IMG/VR virus record: IMGVR_UViG_3300004154_000045
Span: 1 to 24,339 of that record
DNA from: a virus
DNA length: 24,339 nt
Direction: 5' to 3' (one strand)
A program made the translations under genes and the position numbers. The notes under the pieces were generated by a model. It saw only the letters and a program-made list of their open reading frames with translations, searched no databases and had not been told where the DNA came from. This document shows positions 8,212-17,694 of this stretch, in pieces (the first letter of the stretch is position 1; each line of letters opens with the position of its first letter).

Positions 8212-8793
8212 ATGCCAGTACAGACACCAATGTCGTCAGAGAATATTTATGTTGCTGATGGTGCCAGTTGCAAAATTGCAGCTAATACACCGACAGGAAC
8301 ACCCACATATACAGATATGGGAATTACTAAAGGCGATGCTGAATTTAAGATTGAGTGGAAAGCGGATAAAACACTTTCCGGTAATGCGGGTTATTTCCCT
8401 GTCACAGCCAAGGATTTGAAGATAACAGGGAAATTCACTCTTTATACGAAAGACCCTGATGTTATGGAAATTCTTGCAGGTGGTCTATTGAAAAAGACTA
8501 CTGATGATGCAGCATCAACTACACCTAACCGTGTACACTTAAAAGCCGGATCAACTTTTTTCAACCTTGCCCCTGTCGAATTTTGCTTTGAACACAAAGA
8601 TACTGCAAACAAGATCCGTGGACTAAAGATTTTTAACGCCACTGTCGCAAGCGGATCTTTTGGGTTTACATTTCTCGGAGCAGATAGTGAGGGACGTGAA
8701 ACAATTGAAGTCAGTTTTGAAGCAACTCCAGATGGAGCACGTGTTGATGGTGAATCATTATTTGATCAGTACACAGACCCTGGTGCACAGTAA
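8212..8793 (+). CDS. Major tail protein (tail tube)
   Basis: 193 aa. Beta-rich tube protein with an early VADGASCKIA segment, a WKADKTLSGNAGYFPV segment typical of tube proteins with a long loop, and a C-terminal FEATPDGARVDG region. It polymerises around the tape measure to form the tail tube. Unlike neighbouring head-tail genes it is not overlap-coupled: it has AGAGGATTA at 8198-8206 ahead of its ATG and a 9-bp hairpin after its stop. Both suit a highly expressed protein. It lies directly before the tail chaperones, as in other siphophages. Confidence 0.85.
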   Translation: MPVQTPMSSENIYVADGASCKIAANTPTGTPTYTDMGITKGDAEFKIEWKADKTLSGNAGYFPVTAKDLKITGKFTLYTKDPDVMEILAGGLLKKTTDDAASTTPNRVHLKAGSTFFNLAPVEFCFEHKDTANKIRGLKIFNATVASGSFGFTFLGADSEGRETIEVSFEATPDGARVDGESLFDQYTDPGAQ

Positions 8794-8799
8794 CAGATT

Positions 8800-8825
8800 A
8801 GCCCTCTTTGAAATATAAGAGGGCT
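8800..8825 (+). terminator. Hairpin after the major tail protein gene
   Basis: AGCCCTCTT (8800-8808) pairs perfectly with AAGAGGGCT (8817-8825) around an 8-nt loop. The downstream sequence TTACCCTTACC lacks a T run, so partial termination or mRNA end protection is more likely than full termination. It is the counterpart of the hairpin after the capsid gene. Confidence 0.6.
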
Positions 8826-8924
8826 TTACCCTTACCACTAAATACATACCACAAATAACCACATAATAGAAAGCGTCAAATGACACTGGCTTATCTATTA
8901 TCAAATACGAATAGGATTATTAAC

Positions 8925-9416
8925 ATGGCTAAAGAAATTACATATAGATTAGATTACGTTGATGAAACCGGAAAACGATTAAGTAAAAATATCAGGGTCA
9001 ATTTTATCTCTAATCAAATGCGTGAAGATTTTAGACTGATTGAAAATGATATTATTGATGGGTATCGGCTTAAACATGAGTATGATGCACAGTTGATTGA
9101 ATTAAAGGCAAGATCAGTAAATGGTACATCGGTAGAAGATCTTGAACAATCCTTTAAGGATATCGAACTGAAATTTCAAGATATACTCGATAAGGGTAAA
9201 TTGGAAGAACGCCGGATGAAGCTTATCCAAAAGATATTGATCAGAAATGGATTCCAACCAACTGACAAATTTGTATTAGATGAATTCTGGAATGATTCTG
9301 TTGATGTCGAAACAATCAATGAGTTTTTAGCAGTAGCAATTGATAAAGATCTTGATAAAGTAAAAAAAAAGATTCAGACAACAACTTCACAACCATCTTC
9401 CACTGTGACCGATTAA
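8925..9416 (+). CDS. Tail assembly chaperone, short form (gpG-like)
   Basis: 163 aa from the ATG at 8925. A longer frame opens at 8880, but the 8925 start has an AGGATTA site 5 nt upstream of its ATG and yields a natural N-terminus (MAKEITYRLDY). The protein is helical and charged. Position between tube and tape measure is that of lambda gpG, the chaperone that coats the tape measure during tail assembly. Near its 3' end, codons 147-149 are AAA AAA AAG preceded by GTA, giving a slippery heptamer. Normal decoding ends at 9416. Frameshifted decoding makes the longer form that ends at 9637. Confidence 0.85.
   Translation: MAKEITYRLDYVDETGKRLSKNIRVNFISNQMREDFRLIENDIIDGYRLKHEYDAQLIELKARSVNGTSVEDLEQSFKDIELKFQDILDKGKLEERRMKLIQKILIRNGFQPTDKFVLDEFWNDSVDVETINEFLAVAIDKDLDKVKKKIQTTTSQPSSTVTD
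9362..9371 (+). promoter_or_regulatory. Programmed -1 frameshift site (A AAA AAA / A AAA AAG)
   Basis: In the chaperone frame the codons are GTA AAA AAA AAG, so A_AAA_AAG at 9365-9371 is an ideal -1 slippery heptamer and A_AAA_AAA overlaps it at 9362-9368. After a -1 slip, decoding continues with GAT at 9371 and stays open for 88 codons. No obvious stimulatory pseudoknot was found downstream, which is not unusual for A-rich bacterial sites. Transcriptional slippage on the nine-A run is an alternative mechanism. Confidence 0.85.
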
Positions 9417-9637
9417 TAGCCTCACTTAATAAATACTATAGAGCAGTAAGCAATAATGAATACTGGAATGAATGGGATATACCTACAACCAATAACGCTA
9501 TAGAAATAGCTCAATTCCCGGAATCTGTAATTACATGGATATGGGAAAAGAAATGCACCTGTGGAATTTATGTTCCGAGCATACCAAAACCCTCACGCAC
9601 ACAAACACAACAAACAGAATTTAAAGAAGTTAAATAG
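9371..9637 (+). CDS. Tail assembly chaperone frameshift extension (gpT part of gpG-T)
   Basis: This frame has no ATG near its beginning and is entered by the -1 slip at 9365-9371. It encodes 88 aa and ends at TAG 9635-9637, filling almost all of the space before the tape measure at 9649. The joined protein is 149 + 88 = 237 aa. The extension is rich in aromatic residues (WNEWD, then WIWEKK), holds a C-T-C-G motif and ends in a polar Thr/Gln-rich tail. In lambda the T part binds tube subunits while G binds the tape measure, and the same division is inferred here. It would be missed by ATG-based gene calling. Confidence 0.85.
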   Translation, partial: DSDNNFTTIFHCDRLIASLNKYYRAVSNNEYWNEWDIPTTNNAIEIAQFPESVITWIWEKKCTCGIYVPSIPKPSRTQTQQTEFKEVK

Positions 9638-9648
9638 CGTAAATAGAA

Positions 9649-12294
9649 ATGGCAGATACAATTGGATCGTACATATATAGGATTACAGGTGACACGTCAG
9701 AAGTCAACAAAGGGATTAAGGATACTCAATCTACTTTTGAATCAGCAGCGGGTAAAATCAAGGGTGCCTGTTTAGGCATTGCTGCAGCTTTAGGTGTTTC
9801 TTTTGGATTGAGCAAATTTGTCAGCCTTAACAAAGAAATGGTCAAACTTGCTGCTGAATCAGAGGTTGCAAGTAAGAGATTCGGAAGTACTTTTCCTGAT
9901 GCGTTGGATAAAGCGTCAAAAAGTATAGCAACGTTACAGGAACGTTTCAGTTACGGGGATGATGATGCTCAAGCATTAATGGCTGATGTCGGAATTTTAG
10001 CACAACAACTTGGAATTACTGAAGAGGCATCTGTTTCCTACGCTGAATCCATGCTTGGTCTCGGTGCTGATTTGGCTTCATTTCGTGGAGAGTCTGAGAA
10101 AGCCGGTGAAATGACCAATGCTCTCATGGCTGCTACAAAGGGCATGACCCGTGAATGCAAAAGTTTAGGACTATTTCTTGATGATGATCATTTAGAAGAT
10201 TATGCTAAACGGTTGGGAAAAACCACTGATCAGCTCAATAGTGCTGAAAAAGCACAGGCAATTTTAAATGAAGCACAGCGTCAGATGTCCAGTATGGGTG
10301 CTATTGGTGCTGCAGCTGCAAATTTAAACTCTTATTCCACATCAGCGTATCGTTTAGCTACAGCATTTGAGGATGCGGAACAGTCAGCAGGTAAAAAATT
10401 AATACCTGCAGTAGCCAGCCTTAACAATGAATTGATACAAGCCATATCTCCGGGTGGTGCATTTGCAGACGTTTTAGATGATATAGCATCGGCTGGATCT
10501 GTAGCAACACGTACACTCACCGCTATGTTAAGTAAATTAAATGAGGTGAGTCTTCAGCAGAAAGCACAGGATATATCCAGCCAGTTATTTGGCGCTAATA
10601 GTCAGATGTCTTCATTGACCCGTCAGATTGAAAACTTTTATGGATCAATTGAAAATGCAAAAAAGAAAGCTTCTGGTAATACGGATGAGGCGAGAAATGC
10701 AAAGCGTTTGGTTAGGCAATATGATGACTTGGCTGTACGGTTAAAAGATCTTAACGAGTTAAACAAGCAGATACAAAAAACGTCTCAGAAAAATGATCTT
10801 TCTGATATGTATAAAAAAGCTGAAGCTGCTGCTACACATGCAGCGGATTCATTTCGATTTGCATCCAATGCAATACAAGATCCCGATCTTGAAAATGGTC
10901 GTTATGCTAAAATGACGATTCAGCAAATAGCTGATATGACTGCAAAAACTACGGGTGAGAAGTATGCTAAAGAACGTGCACAGGCAGCGTTAAAGGCATA
11001 TAACGCTGAAATGCGTGTAGCTAATGATCTGTACGCTAAAGCTGATGCATCCGCTCGTAAGTTAAAGATTTCAACAGATGAGCTAAATATATCAGAGGAT
11101 AAACCAAAGCCCAAGCATAAAGCATATGTAGCTCCAACACCGGGAAAATCTTCTGGTTCTGAAGATGATCTTAAAAAGCAGATAGCAGAAGCAGAGGGTG
11201 CACGTACTGCTATATTAGGCATTAATGCTGAAGTATTAACTCTTGCACAAACCATCTCACAGATGGATGCGGGACAATTAAAAGATTTAAAAGCTAACCT
11301 TGATTTAAATCATGCCAGTGAGGGTGCTAAGAAATTTGCAGATGCATTTAGTAATGTAGATATAACAAAACTTAATCAATCACTGCTGAATGATTCCATT
11401 GATAAAAATATAGCTCAATGGGGTACATCTCTAAAAGCGTGTGGCGATGCCGCTAAGTCAATCAATGTATCACCTTCTATTTCTGATGAAATTATAAAAG
11501 CTCGTACTGAAACAGAAAATTGGATCGATACTGTTGGTAAAGTAACAGATGCATATGGAACATTACAATCCTCAGCAACCTCAATACTTAACAGTTTAGC
11601 TTCAATAACTGCTAATCAATATGCAACTGAAATAGCTGCATTAGATAGACAAAAGGAAAAGGCTTTAGAAGTTGCAGGTGTATCTGAAGATACAGCGGTT
11701 GAATCATCGGAGAAATCGTATCAGTTAGCTTTGAAATCAGGGAATAGTGTTCTTATTAACAGTAAAAAGAACGCACTGGCTAAGGCTAAGATCGATGAAG
11801 AGTATGAGAAAAAGAAGAGTGATCTTGAATTTAAAGCAGCGATGAGAGCGTGGGAATATAAAGAAGTAAGTGCTATTGTGGAAGTCCCTGTTGCCGTGGG
11901 TAGAGCAATATCATCTGCAGCGTCAGCACCTTGGCCAACTACACCCGGATTCATGGCGGCATATGCTGGTATGGCGGGAGTAGCAGCAGGTGCTCAATTA
12001 GCTGCAGTAACAGCAAGTAAACCTAAACGATCCAACTATCAGGAAGGGGGAATTATTCCAGGTAACTCATTCAGGGGTGATCATAGTCAAGTCAATGTGA
12101 ATGCGGGTGAAATGATCATTAACGCGGCACAACAGGCTCAACTATTTGCTTTAGCTAATGGTAAGGGTGGATCAGCGACAACTGTACAGCCTATCAATGT
12201 ATATATCGGAAACGAGTTAGTCTATTCAGGTATTTATGACGGTACAAAGAACGGTGATATTATGGTTCATCAAAACGGGATTACAAATAGATGA
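9649..12294 (+). CDS. Tail tape measure protein
   Basis: 881 aa, the largest gene of the window. The N-terminus (MADTIGSYIYRITGDTSEV) and a hydrophobic stretch at about residues 38-58 are typical of tape measures. Helical, Ala/Lys/Gln-rich sequence follows. A second hydrophobic Gly/Ala stretch lies in the last 150 residues, followed by a YQEGGIIPG motif common near tape measure C-termini. It sets tail length and may aid DNA entry. By the usual 1.5 angstrom per residue, a tail of roughly 130 nm is expected. No peptidoglycan hydrolase domain is evident. Its last 4 nt overlap the next gene (ATGA). Confidence 0.93.
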   Translation: MADTIGSYIYRITGDTSEVNKGIKDTQSTFESAAGKIKGACLGIAAALGVSFGLSKFVSLNKEMVKLAAESEVASKRFGSTFPDALDKASKSIATLQERFSYGDDDAQALMADVGILAQQLGITEEASVSYAESMLGLGADLASFRGESEKAGEMTNALMAATKGMTRECKSLGLFLDDDHLEDYAKRLGKTTDQLNSAEKAQAILNEAQRQMSSMGAIGAAAANLNSYSTSAYRLATAFEDAEQSAGKKLIPAVASLNNELIQAISPGGAFADVLDDIASAGSVATRTLTAMLSKLNEVSLQQKAQDISSQLFGANSQMSSLTRQIENFYGSIENAKKKASGNTDEARNAKRLVRQYDDLAVRLKDLNELNKQIQKTSQKNDLSDMYKKAEAAATHAADSFRFASNAIQDPDLENGRYAKMTIQQIADMTAKTTGEKYAKERAQAALKAYNAEMRVANDLYAKADASARKLKISTDELNISEDKPKPKHKAYVAPTPGKSSGSEDDLKKQIAEAEGARTAILGINAEVLTLAQTISQMDAGQLKDLKANLDLNHASEGAKKFADAFSNVDITKLNQSLLNDSIDKNIAQWGTSLKACGDAAKSINVSPSISDEIIKARTETENWIDTVGKVTDAYGTLQSSATSILNSLASITANQYATEIAALDRQKEKALEVAGVSEDTAVESSEKSYQLALKSGNSVLINSKKNALAKAKIDEEYEKKKSDLEFKAAMRAWEYKEVSAIVEVPVAVGRAISSAASAPWPTTPGFMAAYAGMAGVAAGAQLAAVTASKPKRSNYQEGGIIPGNSFRGDHSQVNVNAGEMIINAAQQAQLFALANGKGGSATTVQPINVYIGNELVYSGIYDGTKNGDIMVHQNGITNR

Positions 12295-13025
12295 GAGTAT
12301 TAAATATAAACAAGTTATCTGAAGGAACACTTACTTATAGTAGTCAGCTTTCAAAGTACCAGTTTAATACTGCATTTGAAGATACTGCATTATCATGCTA
12401 CGGTAAATTTGACGGGCATATAGATCAGCATCTTCAAGTTAGTTATGATGTAGCAACTTCAATCTATTACTCATATATATTGAATACAAATCTGAGTGCT
12501 GATGCTTCGGTAATATTGATTGGAAGTGATGATAACTTCACAACCAGTACGAGTTATCCCTATGCTCGTGTAGGTACAGGATATTATTTTAGACATGATA
12601 CAGGTCTGAATTTCAAATCCTACCGTACTGTTGTTTCTGATAGTGGTATTTCTGTACCTGCACGGTTATCTAAGTTTTATCTTGGCGGGTATACACAACT
12701 TCCGGGGGCAAATCCTGAAGTTGATATTCCACTTATCAGCTCTGCTAAATCAGAGAAATCAGATTCTGGTCAAATCTATGGATTGAAAAAGATTATATTG
12801 AAACAGAGAAATGTTTCTTTTGATTATGCCTCACTCATACAGAGAGAACAGATAGAATCATGGTTTTATGAATATGATAAAATATATCCGTTCATACTAT
12901 TAATATATGAAGACAGCCTTGATGTCGAACCACCCCTTTACTGTAACATGACAGATATCGATATAAAACAAACCAATATTCCACATATGTATAAGATTAC
13001 TTTGAAATTTGAAGAGTGTAAATAA
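12291..13025 (+). CDS. Distal tail protein-like (Dit candidate)
   Basis: 244 aa, beta-rich, translationally coupled to the tape measure by ATGA and to the next gene by TAATG. The slot directly after the tape measure is that of the distal tail protein, the ring that joins tube and baseplate. The C-terminal half (about residues 165-244) has the alternating strand pattern of such proteins, with LKKIILKQRNVSFDY and a final MYKITLKFEECK. No clear family signature was recognised, so a generic minor tail protein is the alternative. Confidence 0.55.
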   Translation: MRVLNINKLSEGTLTYSSQLSKYQFNTAFEDTALSCYGKFDGHIDQHLQVSYDVATSIYYSYILNTNLSADASVILIGSDDNFTTSTSYPYARVGTGYYFRHDTGLNFKSYRTVVSDSGISVPARLSKFYLGGYTQLPGANPEVDIPLISSAKSEKSDSGQIYGLKKIILKQRNVSFDYASLIQREQIESWFYEYDKIYPFILLIYEDSLDVEPPLYCNMTDIDIKQTNIPHMYKITLKFEECK

Positions 13026-13960
13026 TGCCCGGAACTCAACTAAATACTTTTGAAAACGGTGATGTGTCCACAACTTCACTATCATCTATTCAACAAACAT
13101 TGCTACAAAACCTACAATCACTTGATAATGTGATGTTACTTAACTATGATACGTCAACAGCTTGCCTTGGGGTTAAGGCAGGTTCCGTTGTCACTGTCAA
13201 TTATGTAGCGTATAAATTCTTATCGGATGAATTATTCAATGTGCTAAATAGTGATGGTTCAGTATCCACTGCTAATAGTGCTGCTAATGGTGATTACTAC
13301 GTTATCTTTGCTCCTGATTCAGATGGTAAATGTACCGGATATCTACGATCAATTGAAAATATAAATGTTATTGAGGATTCTGATAAAGGTGCTATTTACG
13401 AAAATAATACTCAGTATCGAATCATAGGTGGATTAACAAAGTCAGGTACATCATATACAAAAAAATGGAGATACGAGTTTAAGGGTTATAATCTTGAAAA
13501 AGCCGGTGCATGGACTATTCGTTGTTATGCTGATGGTATTGATTTAAATCCACGCCGGTTAGCTCCATCTCTATACACTTCAGGATTAAACAAAACGGTA
13601 TCTGTAGGATGGTCTGCATCAGGATTAGAAACGGGTGAAATTTCAATAGCAACTATTGTTTTAACATATCCATGCTATGTAGTAGTAAATGGCTCTTGGT
13701 CTGCTATATCTGTTCCATCCGGGTATAAAACCACAGCACAAGCAACTGGTAGCTACATATTAGTGTTAATGTCAGGGTCTACAGAGATTATGACCGTAAG
13801 CAGGTCTGCACCTGTCTTGCCGGGTAAATATGTATTAAAACTAAAAACCACAGTGGGTAGAGCTACTGATCCTCGTAGTCACTCAATGGCTATTACAAGC
13901 TCTGCATCTGTATCATCTTACAGTTTATATAACTCATCAGGAACCAGAATCGGTTTATAA
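13025..13960 (+). CDS. Unrecognised tail/baseplate structural protein
   Basis: 311 aa, Ser/Thr/Tyr/Val-rich and probably almost all beta. The N-terminal 40 residues contain a short helix (SSIQQTLLQNLQSL), while the remainder reads like one or two immunoglobulin- or jelly-roll-like domains. No signal peptide or catalytic motif is visible. Coupled on the left (TAATG) and separated by only 6 nt on the right from the hub-like gene, it is almost certainly a virion component of the tail tip. Its C-terminal ATDPRSH resembles TTDPRSL near the end of the fibre at 15970, but this is too short to argue common origin. Confidence 0.5.
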   Translation: MPGTQLNTFENGDVSTTSLSSIQQTLLQNLQSLDNVMLLNYDTSTACLGVKAGSVVTVNYVAYKFLSDELFNVLNSDGSVSTANSAANGDYYVIFAPDSDGKCTGYLRSIENINVIEDSDKGAIYENNTQYRIIGGLTKSGTSYTKKWRYEFKGYNLEKAGAWTIRCYADGIDLNPRRLAPSLYTSGLNKTVSVGWSASGLETGEISIATIVLTYPCYVVVNGSWSAISVPSGYKTTAQATGSYILVLMSGSTEIMTVSRSAPVLPGKYVLKLKTTVGRATDPRSHSMAITSSASVSSYSLYNSSGTRIGL

Positions 13961-13966
13961 ATCTTA

Positions 13967-15961
13967 ATGAAATCTCTTATATACTTAACACAGGTAGATG
14001 AGCCATATCTACCCAAACTATTCACGCCGTATAGAAGTGGTTTATGGTGTATAAACCTTTTCGGTGTATTAGAATATATCTATGGTGATACATTCTATAC
14101 TTATGAAGGATTACCACAGATACAACCCACCGATATAGGACAACTCCGGTTAGGCTTGGAATATTTAACTAACGTTTCAGAGCATACGGATAGATTAAAG
14201 GTATGCTTTGACAATGGTGGAACATATATCTATGATAAGACAAACTATAAGATTATCACAAATATAGCCGTCAATGGTGTTCCTTATCAGGTACCTTGGG
14301 GTAAGTCCCTTGAAATCGGCTTAATTACGGGATACTCAGATTCTGTGGATGCAAAGCGGGAAGATGGCTGTTACTATCAGGATATATATTATAGACCATG
14401 TATCTCTACAATATCTGATATTACTTACAAGCGGGATCGTTTATTTTTTGGTGTGAATGTATATGCATCAAGCACTACGGACTATTTCAACCATGATGGC
14501 AAGTTGAATGAGAAAAAGTGGTTAGGTTCTGTTTACAGAGAATATGCAGTTGGAGAAGGAAATGACCTTTCCGCTAATGATCTTATAAAATATGGATTTA
14601 TTGAAAAGCTAACTATAACAAATACAAAGGTTACTGTATCAATAGCAGATAGAAGACGTACACTTGATCGTAACATGGATTTAGGTAGATTAAATAAAAC
14701 AGTTTATCCTTTCCTTGATGATGATACTGCAAAAGAAAATAAAATTGTTCCTATCGCAATAGGAAAGATTAAGAATTACAAGCCGATATGTGTAAATAAA
14801 TCTGAAACTACTGATGGTGTAAATGCTAAGTACATCCTTTCAGCGGTTAAAGACGGTTACACACTAAAGAGCGTTGATAATGTATGGATTCAACTCACAG
14901 ATGATAATAATCAGAGTTATGACCTAATCTTTCCAGCCGTAGGTCAATCAATAGTACAGCCAAAGCCTTTATCCTCAGATAGTGTTTATGCAGTAACAGC
15001 CACGGTAAATTACAGGGTAGATTTTATACATGGATTATTGTTAATACCGCGTGTAGCTGTTTGTACCGCTTCAATGTCTGATTCCGAAATTACTTATGAT
15101 TGGGCTGATCTAAACGTAAATTACTACGGATGGTTCAATAAGGGTATAGATGAATCAACAGAATTATGTGGTGTCGATCTTCACAGAATCGGGTATGAAA
15201 CATTTGGTGGAGTAGCTTTCACAGAATGGAATTATGAACGTGATGCGTGGAGTGCAGAACGGTTAAAGTCACGGAGACAGCCAAGAAGTTATTCCATCCT
15301 GATAGATTCAGATATGACGATTACGGACTATTTGAAGAAAGTCTGCGAATCATCTGATACTATTTCAACGGCTAAAGGTGATGGAAGGTACTCAGTTTTA
15401 GTTATTGATGGTACAGCCGGTGATATCAAGTACGAGATTACACCAGAACAACTACTTAATAGAACAGATGCAGATTCACAATCCCTTTCCGAAATTGTAG
15501 GCACAGTCAAGGTAGGTTATGGATACGCGGGTGCATCTGATAATCAACTCACCTATACTGACGATTCATTATCTACTTATGTTCAACAGTCATATCATAT
15601 CGCAGCACCTGATGAAGAGTTTACCACTATATTAGCGGATGAAGCGTCTGCAAAAGATAAAGCGGCATCATTGCTAAAAGAGGTAACAAATCCTACCAGA
15701 CAAATGGAGATGACTGTATGGGTAAATAAAGAGCTTCTTAAACTTGATGTAGTAGACACTATTATAGCCCCTTATGGTCGAGGTTCTGATCGTGCCATTT
15801 ATAGTATCAATACGATTAAGAAATCACGTTCAAAGAATCAAATCACACTTACGCTGAATTTCCTATCTCAGATTAAATATGATAACTACACACAAGGCTA
15901 TCTGTTTGGTAATGTCTTATACGGACTTACACCATATGCCTATACACACGAAAGCAATTAG
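13967..15961 (+). CDS. Baseplate hub / tail tip protein candidate
   Basis: 664 aa. The C-terminal 120 residues follow the pattern seen in tail hub proteins: a DEEFTTILADEASAKDKAASLL helix, followed by strands with MTVWVNKELLKLDVVDTI and a closing LTLNFLSQI strand. The central part has an ADRRRTLDRNMDLGRLN segment and strand-rich sequence. Hub proteins close the tail tube and carry the fibre. The gene lies between distal-tail-like and fibre genes, which agrees. No lysozyme or peptidase domain was recognised. Its TAG stop is part of the ribosome site of the fibre gene. Confidence 0.6.
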   Translation: MKSLIYLTQVDEPYLPKLFTPYRSGLWCINLFGVLEYIYGDTFYTYEGLPQIQPTDIGQLRLGLEYLTNVSEHTDRLKVCFDNGGTYIYDKTNYKIITNIAVNGVPYQVPWGKSLEIGLITGYSDSVDAKREDGCYYQDIYYRPCISTISDITYKRDRLFFGVNVYASSTTDYFNHDGKLNEKKWLGSVYREYAVGEGNDLSANDLIKYGFIEKLTITNTKVTVSIADRRRTLDRNMDLGRLNKTVYPFLDDDTAKENKIVPIAIGKIKNYKPICVNKSETTDGVNAKYILSAVKDGYTLKSVDNVWIQLTDDNNQSYDLIFPAVGQSIVQPKPLSSDSVYAVTATVNYRVDFIHGLLLIPRVAVCTASMSDSEITYDWADLNVNYYGWFNKGIDESTELCGVDLHRIGYETFGGVAFTEWNYERDAWSAERLKSRRQPRSYSILIDSDMTITDYLKKVCESSDTISTAKGDGRYSVLVIDGTAGDIKYEITPEQLLNRTDADSQSLSEIVGTVKVGYGYAGASDNQLTYTDDSLSTYVQQSYHIAAPDEEFTTILADEASAKDKAASLLKEVTNPTRQMEMTVWVNKELLKLDVVDTIIAPYGRGSDRAIYSINTIKKSRSKNQITLTLNFLSQIKYDNYTQGYLFGNVLYGLTPYAYTHESN

Positions 15962-15969
15962 AGGATTAC

Positions 15970-17694
15970 ATGTTTGATATAAACAATTATACGGAAAAAA
16001 CAAAAACGGTCACTATTACCGATCCTAATAAATTATTTACTATTGGAGATGATTTTGTAGGCGGGCAATTCGTTGATGCGTTTTCAGCTACAGGATTAGT
16101 GATCAAGAAAGACGGCGTTGCACTCGTAAAGGGAAAGAACTATACACTACCAACCACTGATAAAATCATCAAAGAACAGTATGGACAGAACGTTTACTCT
16201 GAGATTCAGATGCTTGGCACTACAGGTACTTTGGTCATAACGTATAGAGCATACACACCCTATGTGAGTGAAGAGATTGTGTTAATGCATGAGTCACGGC
16301 TTAACGAACATTATGCAGCTATTGATACAGTACAGAATAATCTAACCAATGTAGAATCAACTGTAAGTGGATTTGACAGTAGGGTAACTAATGTTGAATC
16401 AGCAGTTGAGGCGGCTCAATCATCTATAGATAATATTAACACAAGTTTAGAATTGGCTCAATCTGCAATATCAGAATCTCAGACTGATATTGACTCATTA
16501 CAGGCTAATGCCTTGCTTAAAACAGATAATAGCCTTGATACACTATCTGTCAGTACACCTACGGATGGTGCAAAATTTGTGTATCAAGATGAAACTACTG
16601 GGGCAATTCTTACCTGTTCAAAATCAGCTTTAACCGCGTCCAGCGGGATAGGTTCCGGTGATACAATCAGTGATGTATCAACCTCTACAGTTGACAACTT
16701 TGTTGTAATGAGTGGATCTAATGGAAAGCACATCACTGATTCAGGTGTTCCACTATCAGACATGGTAATTAGTGATAATTCTACTGCGACTATTGGTAAC
16801 TTACCAGTATTTAATGACAGCACTGGTAAGCATATAACGGATTCTGGTATAGCCTCATCACGATTATCATATCTTACACCCGGTCATATCGATTGGTTTG
16901 ATGATTATATAGATTCATCTTCAACCTTTCCCTATCTTTGTTTAGCAGATGATAATAAGGTTTTGAATGCAAGTAATTGGCCAATGCTTGTACCATATCT
17001 AAGGGAAAAGAAACTTAGATACATGCCCGGTACAGCATTAGCACAATCAGCATTTAATATAGAATACTATTCTATCATATCAAACGTAGCAACTCTCATA
17101 ACCAATTTATCAGGTGCTAACCTCGCAATCATTACTGCATTAGCAGAGGATAATCTTGTACATGGATCATTCACAAATTGGCGAACAATAACCCTGCCTA
17201 CTGCTATAGGGGTTATATCCGCAGGTACATATGCAATATCAGCGATAAATGCAACAAATCATACAGTTAGTTTTGCATATTCAGCAAGTAATGTAGTTGC
17301 AGCAGCAGTAACAGCCACAGTTGAGTACTATACCCACCGATTACCAACTTCTGAAGATCCTACAGGTACACAAGCAAGACATTTTCAGATGGCTGGTAGA
17401 ACATTAGTATCAATCAATGATAGTGACAATGAATGTATTGCAGGGTTAAGACGTAGAGATAGATTACATGGGCATCGACATAGTGAATTGCGATCTGGGG
17501 GGACATTATTACAATTGGAAGCTCGCTATGGTGGTGGTGCTCTCTCCTCAATTTCTCCAGTGGGGGGAACTTCAATAACAATTGGTGATCCTATAACCGA
17601 TGGCACAAATGGTAATCCACGCACTGGTAAAACAACAGACCCACGTAGTTTAATTGCAGTACCTTATATTTGTGGTGGACAATACAATGCGTAA
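15970..17694 (+). CDS. Tail fibre / receptor-binding protein
   Basis: 574 aa. Residues 1-100 form a beta-rich virion attachment domain. Residues about 110-182 form a coiled coil with heptad-like Val/Leu/Ile spacing. Residues 237-304 hold two tandem 34-residue repeats sharing GKHITDSG. The remainder is Ser/Thr/Ala-rich and ends in a Gly-rich tip with an H-G-H-R-H cluster, which in other phage fibres is used to bind metal, and a final NPRTGKTTDPRS segment. The layout is that of trimeric fibres. AGAGGATTA directly before the ATG overlaps the upstream stop. Placement beside a glycosyltransferase suggests that fibre or receptor sugars matter for host recognition. Confidence 0.85.
   Translation: MFDINNYTEKTKTVTITDPNKLFTIGDDFVGGQFVDAFSATGLVIKKDGVALVKGKNYTLPTTDKIIKEQYGQNVYSEIQMLGTTGTLVITYRAYTPYVSEEIVLMHESRLNEHYAAIDTVQNNLTNVESTVSGFDSRVTNVESAVEAAQSSIDNINTSLELAQSAISESQTDIDSLQANALLKTDNSLDTLSVSTPTDGAKFVYQDETTGAILTCSKSALTASSGIGSGDTISDVSTSTVDNFVVMSGSNGKHITDSGVPLSDMVISDNSTATIGNLPVFNDSTGKHITDSGIASSRLSYLTPGHIDWFDDYIDSSSTFPYLCLADDNKVLNASNWPMLVPYLREKKLRYMPGTALAQSAFNIEYYSIISNVATLITNLSGANLAIITALAEDNLVHGSFTNWRTITLPTAIGVISAGTYAISAINATNHTVSFAYSASNVVAAAVTATVEYYTHRLPTSEDPTGTQARHFQMAGRTLVSINDSDNECIAGLRRRDRLHGHRHSELRSGGTLLQLEARYGGGALSSISPVGGTSITIGDPITDGTNGNPRTGKTTDPRSLIAVPYICGGQYNA
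16678..16881 (+). repeat. Two tandem 34-residue repeats in the tail fibre
   Basis: Fibre residues 237-270 and 271-304 align without gaps, sharing the shape ST-T-x-x-N-x-V followed by GKHITDSG and a short Ser-rich linker. At the DNA level the copies have clearly diverged, so the duplication is old. Such repeats usually form a triple beta-helical shaft segment and change in number between related phages. Confidence 0.75.

Noticed and set aside
8880-8924. Longer start of the tail chaperone
   Set aside because: No ribosome site, whereas AGGATTA stands before the ATG at 8925 and the protein begins naturally there.
10920-11255. Minus-strand frame of 111 codons inside the tape measure gene
   Set aside because: Shadow of a strong + strand gene, without ribosome site or natural protein pattern.
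17654-17686. TTG start giving 11 more residues for the small acidic protein
   Set aside because: It lies inside the fibre gene and has no better ribosome site; the ATG at 17687 fits the basic N-terminus.
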